NCBI GenBank assembly: GCA_021405325.1
Contig: QWII01000076.1
Span: 6,646 to 70,645 of the forward strand
Length of the DNA stretch: 64,000 nt
Direction: 5' to 3'
Source: Caldilinea sp. CFX5
GTDB taxonomy: Bacteria; Chloroflexota; Anaerolineae; Caldilineales; Caldilineaceae
Numbering within the stretch: position 1 is the first letter of the stretch; every line of letters begins with the position of its first letter. The position numbers and the translations under genes were made by a program. The notes below the pieces were generated by a model. That model made no database searches. It was given only the letters and a program-made list of their open reading frames with translations, and was not told where the DNA came from. Of the stretch, positions 18,801-29,353 are shown in pieces.

Positions 18801-20367
18801 TAGTCGCGAAGCGATTGATATTGTGGATCAGCCCGCCGGCCTGCGCGTGACGACCAGCCCCCATCCGGTCAGTGTGCCGGAAGCGGGCGCCATCGTCAAC
18901 TTTACGGTGTTGATCGAGAATATCAGCGCGGTCGATGATGTGACGGTGCAGAGTCTGGACAATAGCCTGTTTGGCGCGGTGGGGGCAAGCTGTACGCCGG
19001 CGCTGCCGGTGCGTCTGTCGCCACGAGGCGCGTTGACTTGCCAGTTCAGCCGCTTTGTCAAGGATGACATCGGCGCCATTCTCAATCCGACGACCACGGT
19101 GCGTGGCATTGACGACGACGGCAAAGCGGTCAGCGATGATGCCCAAAGCGGCATCGGCATTGTTGACACCCCCTCGTCGATCAAAATCGTGCAGACTACG
19201 TTGCCCACCAGCCTGGCGGAACCGGGCGGCCCGGTCACCTTTACCATTGCGGTGGAAAATAGCAGCGCCGTCGATGCTGTCACCATCAACACCGTGCAGG
19301 ATAGCCGCTTTGGCGATGTGAGCAGCAGTTGTCTACCGGCGCTGCCGGCCACCTTGGCGCCGCAAGCCACCCTGCTCTGTCGCTTTACCCGCACCTTAAC
19401 CGGCGCTGCCGGCGATACCTTTGCCAGCACGGTCACGGTAGCCGGCGTCGATGATGACGGCCAGCCGGTGACTGACTTTGATCTGGGCAATCTGGACATT
19501 ACCGATGCTATCCCGCAACTGACCGTTGCCATGACGGCCAGTCCCAATCGCATCCTAGCCACCGGCGGCCCCGTGACCTTTACAGTTGCGTTGGTGAACA
19601 ATGGCCCGGAACCACTCACCGTTGAGCAACTCTTGGATGCGCAAGGCGGGAGTTTGCAAGGGCGCGGTTCTTGCCGGTTGCCGCAAACGTTGCCGGCCAA
19701 TGGTGGCGGCTACCAGTGCAGCTTTACCGAACTGGTGACGGGCGCCGCTAACGGCAACTATCAGGCGCTGGTCACAGCGGTGGTCAGTGACGATGACGGC
19801 AATCGCGTCCAGGTCGTGGATGAGGCGGATCTCTTCCTGGTGGCGGTGGAGCCGAAGCTGGTTCTGACCAAGCGGGATCGCTTAGTCAATGATACCTTTA
19901 CCAATGAGCAAGATCGCGGCAAGCCGTCGCCCGGTGATACGCTGGGCTACGAAATCGTTGTCCGCAACACCGGCAATGGTTCGGCGACTGACGTGGTGTT
20001 GACCGATGTGCCGGACGCCAACACCACGCTTGTGGTTGGCTCCGTTCGTAGTGACCGGGGCAGCGTCGTGAGCGGCAATGCGGGGAATGATTGGCTGGTT
20101 GTGATCGATCTGGGGAATCTCGCCAGCGGTGAAGAGGCGACGCTCACCTTTGAAGTGATCATTACGGAAGGCGCCGGCGCCACGCTGCTGCGCAATCAAG
20201 CCACCCTAAGCCAGGGCATCAGCGGCGCCATGATGGCCGGCTCCGATGATCCCGACACCCCCTTCTTCGGCGACCCCACCGATACCATTGTCTTCCTGCC
20301 GCCGACTGGGCTACTGCCGGGCGAAGAACCGCTGCGGCAGGCGTTCCTGCCCTTGATTAAGCGGTGA
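15814..20367 (+). CDS. Giant secreted vWA protein with repeated EPGG beta-domains
   Basis: A 1517-aa exported protein. AGGAG sits 6 nt before the ATG at 15814. A signal peptide (LAFLLALLLLALPRTVLA) is followed by a von Willebrand A domain with an intact MIDAS start (LVLDESASLTD), as in metal-dependent adhesins. A prealbumin/SpaA-like region follows (VVVTKYINTGNGAGYTPLPG). About eight repeats of ~115 residues come next, each starting with a form of LPEPGGPVTFTVVIRN and containing a paired-cysteine loop and DDDG. One DUF11-like domain (GDTLGYEIVVRNTGNGSATD) precedes the tail AFLPLIKR. It is probably an adhesin or S-layer-associated filament; this is inference from the domains. Confidence 0.85.
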   Translation: MFPNLKLSTLLPNAILLPKWPFIRHGRLAFLLALLLLALPRTVLAQTTPANNPDLTPRCGLDVILVLDESASLTDYAATVRTSVRSLLAGLADTGAQVALIEFNMEARQPIGAGYHPITSTGLAAGGVFDRYLNNNYQPNGYTNWEAAFAQVENINRDHGVAPLVIFFTDSGPNVYTNQFGTVVGGNEAVALDEAVQAANRVKAQGSHIFVVGVGDVTAEARIVAISGPDQHPQQRLPFGQSDYTLTVFAELEQSLSQIVFNLCAPAVVVTKYINTGNGAGYTPLPGHPFAGAVAIAQNGQPATAFEWMAPVTGPATQQGQSQSLVTDGGGRARWQWLPGAPAAPQPWPSRFTLAETLQPGDIFVEALCTRRTLGSNGLYTINNFTLTTLPATVDIGPADLLLCDVRNSRLGLAVEKTANPTTLPESGGNVVFTFQVINNGGAPVALQSLVDSAFGNLHGQGDCVADGAVTIAAGADYRCTITKFLSGNAGTPHVNTVTATVRSAQNVTVSRTDSATVTFSDVAPTLTFTRDAAPTSLHEPGGPVVYGVQFSNNNPGEALTITTLSDNRYGNITTVGGAVSATTCATPIVLAPAGAPNAAYSCHFTAQVSGPPGPVIDTLSATVNDDDGNTVTMSRDQLVTILNVPPQGVLAVTVTPASRPEPGGIFTFQLAVTNTNPAETLNLTALTNSVYGNLEQTGGAVTATDCTTPHLLAPAGQPAATYRCTVSVQVTGGPALYPSTVQATIADDDGGELTLAQGAVVEITDLLSSILVTKRANPTSLPEPGGNVTFTVTVENSSLLDQVRIDQITDDHFGDLRTACAPALPAWLPPQGEIQCQFVRPITGAVGFYHANTVTAVGVDDDGIAVRDSDLAIVGITDLPSLLEITQSAQPANLPEPGGPVTFTVVIRNKSAVDVVTVTKVEANAAPSVTGATRQAPALLDISAHCQPPLPVALAPGAQIVCVFTKVINGPVDARHINEVTVTGQDDEALPLTERSREAIDIVDQPAGLRVTTSPHPVSVPEAGAIVNFTVLIENISAVDDVTVQSLDNSLFGAVGASCTPALPVRLSPRGALTCQFSRFVKDDIGAILNPTTTVRGIDDDGKAVSDDAQSGIGIVDTPSSIKIVQTTLPTSLAEPGGPVTFTIAVENSSAVDAVTINTVQDSRFGDVSSSCLPALPATLAPQATLLCRFTRTLTGAAGDTFASTVTVAGVDDDGQPVTDFDLGNLDITDAIPQLTVAMTASPNRILATGGPVTFTVALVNNGPEPLTVEQLLDAQGGSLQGRGSCRLPQTLPANGGGYQCSFTELVTGAANGNYQALVTAVVSDDDGNRVQVVDEADLFLVAVEPKLVLTKRDRLVNDTFTNEQDRGKPSPGDTLGYEIVVRNTGNGSATDVVLTDVPDANTTLVVGSVRSDRGSVVSGNAGNDWLVVIDLGNLASGEEATLTFEVIITEGAGATLLRNQATLSQGISGAMMAGSDDPDTPFFGDPTDTIVFLPPTGLLPGEEPLRQAFLPLIKR

Positions 20368-20420
20368 GTTTGGGTGGATAGCGGATGGTAGATGGCGACC
20401 CATCCTTACGGGATAGCTAA

Positions 20421-20459
20421 ACCCGCTCGTAGCCGGTCACGGACCGGCTACGAGCGGGT
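20421..20459. repeat. Hairpin after the vWA gene
   Basis: 18-bp perfect stem with loop ACG, 54 bp after the stop codon. Its core matches the hairpin at 15578-15602. It is followed 9 bp later by the 22-bp repeat that recurs inverted beyond the next gene. Confidence 0.85.
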
Positions 20460-20467
20460 AGTGGCTT

Positions 20468-20489
20468 AGGCGTTTTCAAAAAGTAAAAT
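20468..20489 (+). repeat. 22-bp repeat, left copy of an inverted pair
   Basis: AGGCGTTTTCAAAAAGTAAA plus two further bases is found here in direct orientation and, perfectly matched, in inverse orientation at 24903-24924. The pair brackets the fifth surface gene. A degenerate direct copy lies near 15706-15722. Confidence 0.85.
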
Positions 20490-20561
20490 CTCCAGCCATG
20501 GATCATTATTCCTTTGCCTATGCCTTAGTCGTTACCACCGCGCAAGGATTAGCAAAGAACC

Positions 20562-20680
20562 CTACTCCGGCTGAATCGGTTGGCAGCCGACCAGCGCCGG
20601 TTGCATGGTGATGGCCGGCGGCGCCTGGAAGGTGGCGATGTAGACATGATCCACCGCGCCGCCGCCGGCGCCCTCCTTGT
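20562..20680 (-). pseudogene. C-terminal gene fragment
   Basis: On the minus strand an open stretch with GC-rich, gene-like codon use reads ...VDHVYIATFQAPPAITMQ followed by PALVGCQPIQPE and a TAG stop at 20562-20564. No start codon or upstream domain is visible, because the frame runs into AT-richer DNA. It looks like the surviving C-terminus of a lost gene. The family is not recognised. Confidence 0.35.
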
Positions 20681-20689
20681 TTCGGCATC

Positions 20690-21074
20690 ATTCCCTTCTC
20701 CTTGTATGAACCGTGTCTTGCCTGAATCGTGATTTTGTCGCGAAGGAATTGCGCTTTTTTTGCGATAAATATAGTAGGAGTCCGTGCAAGAAGTGGATGG
20801 TATTCACTAGAATTTGACTTATTGTCTGCTGCGGTTCGTCGTCGGAATGTCGTAGTTTTCTTCGTACTCTATCGTTACCCCACCGCCTCTGGTGCGCAGC
20901 ACCGGTCAACCACTCTCTCCGCGCAATGATCTAGATAGCTGCACAACGATGCCTTTGCTCATAGCGGGTGTGCCGCTTGTTGCGATCGTTTGCGCGTTGA
21001 CCGTAAGGTAAAGGTCATTGAATTTGCTTTGTCTTATCTTTTTGAATTGCTGCTCAAAGTTAGGAGTAACGGTT
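20690..21074. other. Non-coding leader of surface gene 5
   Basis: About 385 bp without a supportable gene, AT-richer than its neighbours. It resembles in composition the 8962-9878 leader but shares no obvious repeat with it. I see no consensus promoter. The Shine-Dalgarno of the next gene is AGGAG at 21062-21066. Confidence 0.5.
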
Positions 21075-24000
21075 ATGTACATTGGTTTGGTCAGCCGCAT
21101 CGTCAACCCTAGTCGGGCTTTCTCTCTCCGCCCACTACTTTTCCTGGGCGCGCTGTTGTATGCCCTTTTGTCAGCGCACCCACTCTTGGCCCAAGGCAAC
21201 GCCACTGACCCTAGACTCTGTTATACGCTCGCTGATAACGGCGGCTCCGATCGGGCAGATGTGTTGATTCGGATTGACCGCACCACGAATGCCCCGCCGA
21301 CGGTCATCGGCGCCACCGGCACCTTCAACGCCGAAGCGATGGCCTTTGTCCCCGGCGGCACTATCCTCTATACCGTAGAGGGGAACCGGCTAGGCACCCT
21401 AAATCTGACAACGGGCGCTTATACCCAAGTGGGCGGCTCAATTCTCTCGATTACCGGGGCCTTAGGGCGACTAACCGTTAGTGATATCGATGGTCTGACC
21501 TATCACAGCACAGAAAATATTCTATACGGGGTCGTCCGTCGTTCAGCGACGCCTGATCTTCTGGTCAAAATTAACCCGGCCACCGGCGCTGTCATTCCCT
21601 TTGCGACCAATGTGGATTATCTTGTGATCACCGTCGGCGGTTCGCCCAACAACTTCCAAGATATTGATGATCTCGCCTTTGACCCGGTCACCGATGTCCT
21701 GTATGCAATTTCAAACGCCGGGCTAGGTGGGGAACTGGTGACGATCAACCCTGCCACCGGCGTCTCGACCTATGTGGCCGATTTTTCGATTCCTGATGCG
21801 TTGGAGGGGCTTTCGTTCTTTAATGATGGCGAACTGTACGCTTCCTCCGGCGGCGGCCTCAATAGCAATAGCAACCGCTTATACCGGGTGGATAAGAGCA
21901 ATGGCGTCCTGACCGATCTCGGTTCTTTGGTGGTGGCCGGCAACACTGATTTTGAAGGCATTGGCTGTTTGACTGCCAACGCGTTCCTCGCCGTGGAAAA
22001 GCTGACGAATGGTGTGGATGCCGATCTGCCGACCGGTCCGCATATCATTGTCGGCGCGCCGGTCACTTGGAGTTATATCATCCGGAACACCGGTGTGATT
22101 ACCGTCGATAGCATCACGCTGGTCGATAATATGCTCCCGCCCGGCCTGATCAACTGCCCGGCCTTTCCGTTGCCCAACAATAGCCTAAGCCCCGGCGCCG
22201 CGCTCACTTGTACCGCCAACGGTATTGCGACTGCCGGTCAATATAGCAACACGGCCACGGTCACCGGGATTGGACGTTTGCCGACCGGGGATATGATCAA
22301 CCTGACCAGCAGCGATCCCAGCCACTATCTGGGTGTTCAACCGGACTTGGTGATTGTCAAGGACGACGGCGGGATTACGACCCAACCCGGCAATGTCTTG
22401 ATCTACACCCTGGTGTATAGCAATGCCGGGACAAGCCCGGTGACAGGCGTGGTGATCAGCGAGACCGTGCCGGCCAATACCATCTTTAACCCTACCAGCA
22501 GTTCCAGCGGTTGGCTCTGTACCCCGAACAATAGCGCCGGCAGCCACTGTACCTTGACCATCGGCAATGTTGCCGCCGGCCAGCGCAGCACGGTCAACTT
22601 TGCCGTGACGTTGATTGACTCCTTTCCTGTTGGTGTGAATCTGGTTACCAATACGGCGACCATTGCTGATGATGGCGCCCACGGCGTCGATGCCAATCCA
22701 AGTAACAACCGTTCCACCGACACCACGCCCGTACTGGCTGCCCCGGAACTGGAAGCGGATAAACAAGCGATCTGGCAGGATCTGGGTCTAATCGGCGGTA
22801 TCGACCCCGGTGAAGTAATTACGTATACGATCATCGTGCGTAATATCGGCAACCAGGATATCCTTAACGTCCCATTGGTGGATACCCCCGATCTAAACTC
22901 GACGCTGGTCATCGGCTCTGTGCGCTTTACCAGTGGTAGCGGCGTAATCACCCTTGGCAATACCGTCGGCAATACCACCATTGCCGCCACCATTGATCGG
23001 ATTGCCGGCGGCGGGGAAGCGCGTATCACTTACCGTGTGACGATCAACTCGCCCTTACCGATTGGGATCGACCGCATTATCAATCGCGCCTTAGTCTCTA
23101 ACACCATTCCCCTGTCGACAACGGTGCCGGCTTTGGCGACGCCGGATCTGGGGATTGCCAAAAGCGATAGCGGCGTCACCATTACCGCCGGCGACATTAT
23201 TGTCTACGCCCTCACCTATCGCAACACCGGCAACCGCAATGCCACCGGTGTGGTGATTCGTGAGACCGTGCCGGAGCATTCCACCTTTGTTGCCGCTGCC
23301 GCGCAGCCGACGGTGTGGAGTTGTCCTGATGGCAGCCCGGCGGGTACAGTTTGTACAACCACAATTAGCCTGCTGCTCGCCGGCGGTAACGGCGCCGCTC
23401 ATTTTGCTGTGCGGAGCAACAGTCCCCTGGCGGCCGGGGTCCAGCAACTGGAGAACTTAGTCCGTATCAATGATGATGGCAGCAACGGCGACGATCCAAC
23501 CCCGCAAAACAACCTGGCGACCGACACCACGCCCGTGCTCGCTGCTCCTGACTTGATCATTACGAAAACGGATGACGGCATCACCGCCATGCCGGGGGCC
23601 ATGGTCGTCTATACCTTGGCCTATGTCAATGACGGCAACCAGGATGCCACCGGGGTGACGATCACAGAGACCGTGCCGGCTAACACCCGCTTTCTGCCCG
23701 CGGCCAGCACGCCCGGTTGGGCGTGCACCCCTGGCCCGCAAGCCGGTAGTATTTGTACCTTGACCAGCGGTAGTCTGGCCGCTGGTCAAACCGGTTCGGC
23801 GCTTTTTGCCGTCCAGGTTGACAAAGCTTTGCCGGTTGGCGTGACCCTGATTTTGAATCAAGCCCAAATTGGTGATGATGGGCGTAATGGCGCCGACCCA
23901 ACGCCCCAAAACAATCGGGCTATTGAGGAGACGCCGGTCATCGCCAACCCCGATCTGGTCATCACCAAAGATGATGGCGGTGTGTTTGCCCAACCGGGCG

Positions 24001-24839
24001 ACGTGATCACCTACCATCTGGCTTATAACAATATCGGCAACCAGGGCGCCACCGGTGTCATCATCACCGAGACGGTGCCGGCCCATACCACCTTTACACC
24101 GGCCAATAGTACCGCCGGTTGGCTCTGTACGCCGAATAACAGCGCCGGCAGCCTCTGCACCATCGCGGTTGGCGTCGTGGCGGTTGACCAGGCGGGGGCT
24201 GTCAACTTTGCTGTCATCGTTGATCCGCAGTTGCCCGCCGGGGTTGAGGTGACCAACAACCTTGTACGTATCGGCGATGACGGCAGCAACGGCGAAGATC
24301 CTGACTATGATAATAATCAGGCAACCGATCTGACGCCGCTCAACGCCACCCCCAATCTAACGGTGGAGAAGAGCGCCGACCTCAGCCTGGTGCGTCCCGG
24401 CGAGCGCGTGCGCTATACGTTGGTCTATGCTAACATCGGCAACCAGGATGCCACCGGCGTCGTTGTGCGCGAAACAGTGCCCGAATGGACGACCTTTGAT
24501 GCCGCCAATAGCAGCCCTGGCTGGCGCTGTGCCCTAGATAGCGCAATCAACCGTACTATCTGCACCATCATCGTGGGTGATCTGCGCGCCGGCGCCCAAG
24601 GGGCGACGCCGCTCTTCTTCGCTGTGGTTGTGAGCAATACCATCCCGCGTGAGATCAAGGAAATTGTGAACATTGTCGTCATCGCCGACGACGGCGCCAA
24701 CGGTCAACCGCCAGCCGGGCAACATAGCGATGAGGTGGTGACGCCGCTGATCCAACCCACCGACCTGCCTCCTGGTCGCGAACCGCCGGTCACAGCGACG
24801 TTACGGGCAACGCTGTTCTTGCCTTTGGTCGTGCGGTAA
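21075..24839 (+). CDS. Giant secreted protein: propeller-like head and DUF11 repeats
   Basis: A 1254-aa exported protein. The ATG at 21075 (AGGAG 8 nt upstream) precedes a signal peptide (LRPLLFLGALLYALLSAHPLLA). Residues ~30-310 read as a beta-propeller-like domain with repeated LxxINPATG strands (LVKINPATGAV, LVTINPATGVS, LYRVDKSNGVL). About seven DUF11-type modules follow, with signatures PDLVITKDDGG, YTLVYSNAG and ATGVVIRETVP, each with a CTP/NNSAG...CT disulphide candidate. The tail is LFLPLVVR. Modules are highly similar to each other, so recombination within the gene is likely. The gene is bracketed by 22-bp inverted repeats. Confidence 0.85.
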   Translation: MYIGLVSRIVNPSRAFSLRPLLFLGALLYALLSAHPLLAQGNATDPRLCYTLADNGGSDRADVLIRIDRTTNAPPTVIGATGTFNAEAMAFVPGGTILYTVEGNRLGTLNLTTGAYTQVGGSILSITGALGRLTVSDIDGLTYHSTENILYGVVRRSATPDLLVKINPATGAVIPFATNVDYLVITVGGSPNNFQDIDDLAFDPVTDVLYAISNAGLGGELVTINPATGVSTYVADFSIPDALEGLSFFNDGELYASSGGGLNSNSNRLYRVDKSNGVLTDLGSLVVAGNTDFEGIGCLTANAFLAVEKLTNGVDADLPTGPHIIVGAPVTWSYIIRNTGVITVDSITLVDNMLPPGLINCPAFPLPNNSLSPGAALTCTANGIATAGQYSNTATVTGIGRLPTGDMINLTSSDPSHYLGVQPDLVIVKDDGGITTQPGNVLIYTLVYSNAGTSPVTGVVISETVPANTIFNPTSSSSGWLCTPNNSAGSHCTLTIGNVAAGQRSTVNFAVTLIDSFPVGVNLVTNTATIADDGAHGVDANPSNNRSTDTTPVLAAPELEADKQAIWQDLGLIGGIDPGEVITYTIIVRNIGNQDILNVPLVDTPDLNSTLVIGSVRFTSGSGVITLGNTVGNTTIAATIDRIAGGGEARITYRVTINSPLPIGIDRIINRALVSNTIPLSTTVPALATPDLGIAKSDSGVTITAGDIIVYALTYRNTGNRNATGVVIRETVPEHSTFVAAAAQPTVWSCPDGSPAGTVCTTTISLLLAGGNGAAHFAVRSNSPLAAGVQQLENLVRINDDGSNGDDPTPQNNLATDTTPVLAAPDLIITKTDDGITAMPGAMVVYTLAYVNDGNQDATGVTITETVPANTRFLPAASTPGWACTPGPQAGSICTLTSGSLAAGQTGSALFAVQVDKALPVGVTLILNQAQIGDDGRNGADPTPQNNRAIEETPVIANPDLVITKDDGGVFAQPGDVITYHLAYNNIGNQGATGVIITETVPAHTTFTPANSTAGWLCTPNNSAGSLCTIAVGVVAVDQAGAVNFAVIVDPQLPAGVEVTNNLVRIGDDGSNGEDPDYDNNQATDLTPLNATPNLTVEKSADLSLVRPGERVRYTLVYANIGNQDATGVVVRETVPEWTTFDAANSSPGWRCALDSAINRTICTIIVGDLRAGAQGATPLFFAVVVSNTIPREIKEIVNIVVIADDGANGQPPAGQHSDEVVTPLIQPTDLPPGREPPVTATLRATLFLPLVVR

Positions 24840-24860
24840 GGAGCCGTCAAAGAAAGGAAT

Positions 24861-24899
24861 CCCCCGTAGGGGCGGTTGCCTTCTAGGCGCCTACGGGGG
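24861..24899. terminator. Hairpin terminator of surface gene 5
   Basis: 10-bp stem CCCCCGTAGG/CCTACGGGGG plus partial inner pairing, 21 bp after the stop codon and followed by ATATTTTACTTTTTG. Stem plus T-rich tail fit an intrinsic terminator. Confidence 0.65.
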
Positions 24900-24902
24900 G
24901 AT

Positions 24903-24924
24903 ATTTTACTTTTTGAAAACGCCT
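24903..24924 (-). repeat. 22-bp repeat, right (inverted) copy
   Basis: Perfect reverse complement of 20468-20489, placed just after the terminator of the fifth surface gene. Confidence 0.85.
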
Positions 24925-25080
24925 TATCTCTCGATCTACCAGGTGATGGATTTTTGTGCAGACCTCTTCTAGACTATACTCTCTAAGCAGAAAATTTGTT
25001 TGTCGGCATGGGGCGGCGCCGGGTTGGCGTCGCCCAGCCTGTGCATTGTGATCATCAATGAAGATAATCAAGAGGAGCGT

Positions 25081-26430
<1,350 letters not shown>

Positions 26431-26444
26431 TGTAAAGATAGTAA

Positions 26445-26533
26445 GACAGTGGGACAGTGGGACAGTCGAAATGTCAGACTGACTTACTGACCTACTGGCC
26501 TACTGACTTACTGACTTACTGACCTACTGACTA
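26445..26533. repeat. Octamer-armed palindrome
   Basis: Left arm: three copies of GACAGTGG (26445-26468). Right arm: about seven copies of CTGACTTA/CTGACCTA (26479-26533), reaching to 3 bp before the next start codon. Arms are only partly complementary, but the 8-bp period and the CAG-left/CTG-right polarity match the repeats at 2425, 47894 and 58493. Confidence 0.85.
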
Positions 26534-26535
26534 TT

Positions 26536-26940
26536 ATGGCTGTTTTCCAATCTGACCAACAACTCTATGACGTTCTACATGCAGTCTTTCATGCAGTTGC
26601 GGCCAATCCGGCCAACATTGCCCCGTTTACCCAAAGCAACCTGGTCATTCGTATGAAAACCGAAGCGCCGGCGGCGGAGGTGTTGCTCGACGGGCGCCAG
26701 CCGCCGCTAGAGGTCTTCTATGGCGAACGACCAGGGAAGGCCAATATTGAAATTACCATGCCGGCGGATCTGCTCCATGCCCTTTGGAGCGACCAGGAAA
26801 GCACCAGCGCAGCCTTTTTTAGCGGCAAGATCAAAACCAAAGGCAACCTGCTCAAAGCAATGTCGTTGATCGATCTCTTCCGTGAATGTGAGCGGGTTTA
26901 CCCGGCTATTGCCAAAGCGCATGGGGTGGCAAGCGTATAA
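26536..26940 (+). CDS. SCP2 sterol-binding-like protein
   Basis: A 134-aa single-domain protein resembling the SCP2 lipid-carrier fold: an N-terminal helix, then VIRMKTEAPAAEVLLDGRQPPLEVFYG, ITMPADLLHALWSDQESTSAAFFSGKIKTKGNL and a C-terminal helical segment. The final part (FFSGKIKTKGNLLKAMSLIDLF) is the most family-like stretch. SCP2 domains bind acyl chains or sterols non-covalently; the ligand here is unknown. It lies 105 bp after gabT on the same strand, with an octamer palindrome between, and the start codon abuts that repeat, so no Shine-Dalgarno is seen. Confidence 0.7.
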   Translation: MAVFQSDQQLYDVLHAVFHAVAANPANIAPFTQSNLVIRMKTEAPAAEVLLDGRQPPLEVFYGERPGKANIEITMPADLLHALWSDQESTSAAFFSGKIKTKGNLLKAMSLIDLFRECERVYPAIAKAHGVASV

Positions 26941-27102
26941 ACGTTTGGCAATGGCGTGTTAGCGGAAAAAATCCTTGCTATTGCGTAGGCTGTCGCTGTT
27001 TACCAGTGGTAGGGGAGCGTACTCTATCCGCTTTCATTGGTCTAATCTACATATTAGCAATAGAAAATGGCAAAGCGACGCTCTACAGGTGCTTTAGTAC
27101 CT

Positions 27103-27131
27103 TTGACACCCTCTGGAACACACGTTATAAT
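27103..27131 (+). promoter_or_regulatory. Consensus sigma-70 promoter of dnaG-rpoD
   Basis: TTGACA (27103-27108), a 17-bp spacer and TATAAT (27126-27131): full consensus at both boxes with optimal spacing. It lies about 90 bp upstream of the dnaG start and has no competing gene. The rest of 26941-27220 holds nothing else I can name. Confidence 0.88.
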
Positions 27132-27220
27132 TTGGCTAAACAGTGATTATGCAGAGACGTATGACGCAGTCGTATTGTACAATTACTGTGGCGAAGGGTT
27201 GGACTGGGAGTAGATAAACG

Positions 27221-29239
27221 ATGAGTGTAATTGACGAGGTCAAACAGCGCCTGGACGCTGTCGAACTCATCGGGCGCTATGTTGAGTTGCGCAAAGCCGG
27301 CACTATCTACAAAGGACTTTGCCCCTTTCATAACGAACGCACCCCTAGCTTTGTCGTCTACCCGGATCGGGGGACGTGGCACTGTTTTGGCTCGTGCGGC
27401 ACCGGCGGCGACATCTTTAACTTTGTCATGCGCCGCGAAAACCTGGAATTTCGCGAAGCGTTGGAGCTACTGGCCCAGCAGGCTGGCGTGACGCTGGAAG
27501 CGGAACAGGATCAAACACAGGGCCAGCGCAACCGACTCTATGAATTGAATGAGGCCGCCGCCACCTATTTTCAAGGCGTGTTACTCCATCATGCCGGCGC
27601 CGCCGCCGGTCGCGCCTATCTGGAACGGCGCGGCATCAACCACGAAACCATGACCAATTTCCGGCTGGGCTTTGCCCTGGAAAACTGGTCGGCGTTGCGT
27701 GATTTTTTGTTAGAAAAAGGCTGGTCGTTGGATGAGTTGTTGGCTGCCGGCCTGGTGAAGCGCCATGAGGAGCGCAACAGTATCTATGACGCCTTTCGCG
27801 CACGAGTGATGATCCCCATCCGCGACCGGCAGAGTCGGGTGATTGGCTTTGGCGGTCGGCTCCTGGGCGATGGCCAGCCGAAATATTTGAATACCGCCGA
27901 GACGCCGGTCTTTCATAAATCCCAGGTGGTCTTCGGTCTCGATCTGGCGCGTGACGCCATTCGACGGGAAGACAAAGTGGTCATTGTCGAAGGCTATATG
28001 GATGTGATTGCCGCACACCAGCATGGTTTCGCCAACGTGGTCGCCTGTATGGGCACCTCTTTAACAAGTGAACAGCTTCAGCAACTCCATCGCTTCACCA
28101 ACAACTTTATTCTGGCGTTGGATGCCGATGCGGCCGGTCAACAGGCCACCATTCGTGGGTTGAATCAGGCGCGCCAATCCTTGTTGCGGGTGCAAAAGCC
28201 CACGGTGACGCCGACCGGCCAGGTGCGGTTGACCGAGCGCCTGAGCGCCAATTTGGCCATCGTCTCCATGCCCACCGGTCTGGATCCCGATGATGTGATC
28301 CGGCGGAATCCCCAGGAATGGCAAGCCTTGGTGGCGCAGGCGCAGCCGTTGGTGGACTTCTATTTTCGCCTGATCACCGATCAATTTGACCTGACCAGCG
28401 CCCAGGGCAAAGGCTTGGCTGTGGCCGAGCTTGCCCCGTTGATTGCCGAACTCGATGATGAGATTGAACGGCAGCATTATATTCAGCGCCTTAGCCGGGC
28501 GGTGCAGATCGATGAAGTGACGATTGACAGTCGAGTCAAGGCGGCGGCCAAAACTAGTAAGCTGCCGACCGAACCGACCAAACGTCGTTTTACCGAGCGA
28601 CCGGGGGCTGTACAACACCGCCCGTCGCGTGAGCCGAATGCCCAACCGCCGGTAGCGCCGTGGGAGGCGGCGGAACAGCAAGCGCCCAAGCAACGCGTAG
28701 CGGAAGCAAAACAGGGCGCCATTTCACGGGAGGATCACCTGCTTGCCAACTTATTGCGTGAACCGAACCTGTTGGTCTGGTTGGCGACAGTAACGCAGCG
28801 TTTAGAGATTCCGGCGGTACGGCCGGAAGACTTGCAGACAGTGCAAAATCAGGAAATTTTCAAAGCGTTGCGGCGCTATATGGCTGGTGATGAGCAGTGG
28901 GAGCCGGAGCTATTTCAGGATACGCTGACGCCGCCTTTGCATGGTCATCTGGCCAAGCTGATCAGCTATGGCGCCCAGTTGCCGCAGTGCACCCTAGGTG
29001 AGTTACGCTTAGATTCGATCCAGACTTTGTTACATCTGCGCTTACAACAATTGCAGAGTGAAGCGCACCATTTGAAATTTATGCAAGATGATGCTGTGCG
29101 CCAGGGCGATATGCAAGGCGCCAAACAGCTTGCTGAAGTAAATAATCAACAAATTCGTGAACTTTTTCATTTGCAGCAATCCAAACATTCCCTCACGCGT
29201 CTTTTGGCGCAAAGTGGCGAATTCAAAGCTGTTGCATAA
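27221..29239 (+). CDS. dnaG: DNA primase
   Basis: Synthesises RNA primers at the replication fork. The 672 residues show the N-terminal zinc-ribbon ([11 protein letters not shown] ... [11 protein letters not shown]), the catalytic core and the TOPRIM segment ([28 protein letters not shown]) with the metal-binding Glu and Asp-x-Asp. A proline/glutamine-rich linker (~460-500) leads into a C-terminal helical DnaB-interaction domain. Length is at the upper end of the family. It is followed by rpoD in the classical macromolecular-synthesis arrangement, here without rpsU. Confidence 0.95.
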   Translation: MSVIDEVKQRLDAVELIGRYVELRKAGTIYKGLCPFHNERTPSFVVYPDRGTWHCFGSCGTGGDIFNFVMRRENLEFREALELLAQQAGVTLEAEQDQTQGQRNRLYELNEAAATYFQGVLLHHAGAAAGRAYLERRGINHETMTNFRLGFALENWSALRDFLLEKGWSLDELLAAGLVKRHEERNSIYDAFRARVMIPIRDRQSRVIGFGGRLLGDGQPKYLNTAETPVFHKSQVVFGLDLARDAIRREDKVVIVEGYMDVIAAHQHGFANVVACMGTSLTSEQLQQLHRFTNNFILALDADAAGQQATIRGLNQARQSLLRVQKPTVTPTGQVRLTERLSANLAIVSMPTGLDPDDVIRRNPQEWQALVAQAQPLVDFYFRLITDQFDLTSAQGKGLAVAELAPLIAELDDEIERQHYIQRLSRAVQIDEVTIDSRVKAAAKTSKLPTEPTKRRFTERPGAVQHRPSREPNAQPPVAPWEAAEQQAPKQRVAEAKQGAISREDHLLANLLREPNLLVWLATVTQRLEIPAVRPEDLQTVQNQEIFKALRRYMAGDEQWEPELFQDTLTPPLHGHLAKLISYGAQLPQCTLGELRLDSIQTLLHLRLQQLQSEAHHLKFMQDDAVRQGDMQGAKQLAEVNNQQIRELFHLQQSKHSLTRLLAQSGEFKAVA

Positions 29240-29353
29240 GTAGTCGATGCCAGTCCGGAGTCCAGAGTTTCGAAGGAAGACTAGGGACTGCGGACTAGGG
29301 ACTGAATGAACTGCTCTCTGTTAGCAATCCGCAGGGGTGGATAGGAAAGACTC

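Noticed and set aside
15976..20199. Several 250-330-aa minus-strand frames opposite the vWA giant gene
   Set aside because: Antisense shadows of GC-rich codons; no motifs, and the plus strand has clear domains throughout.
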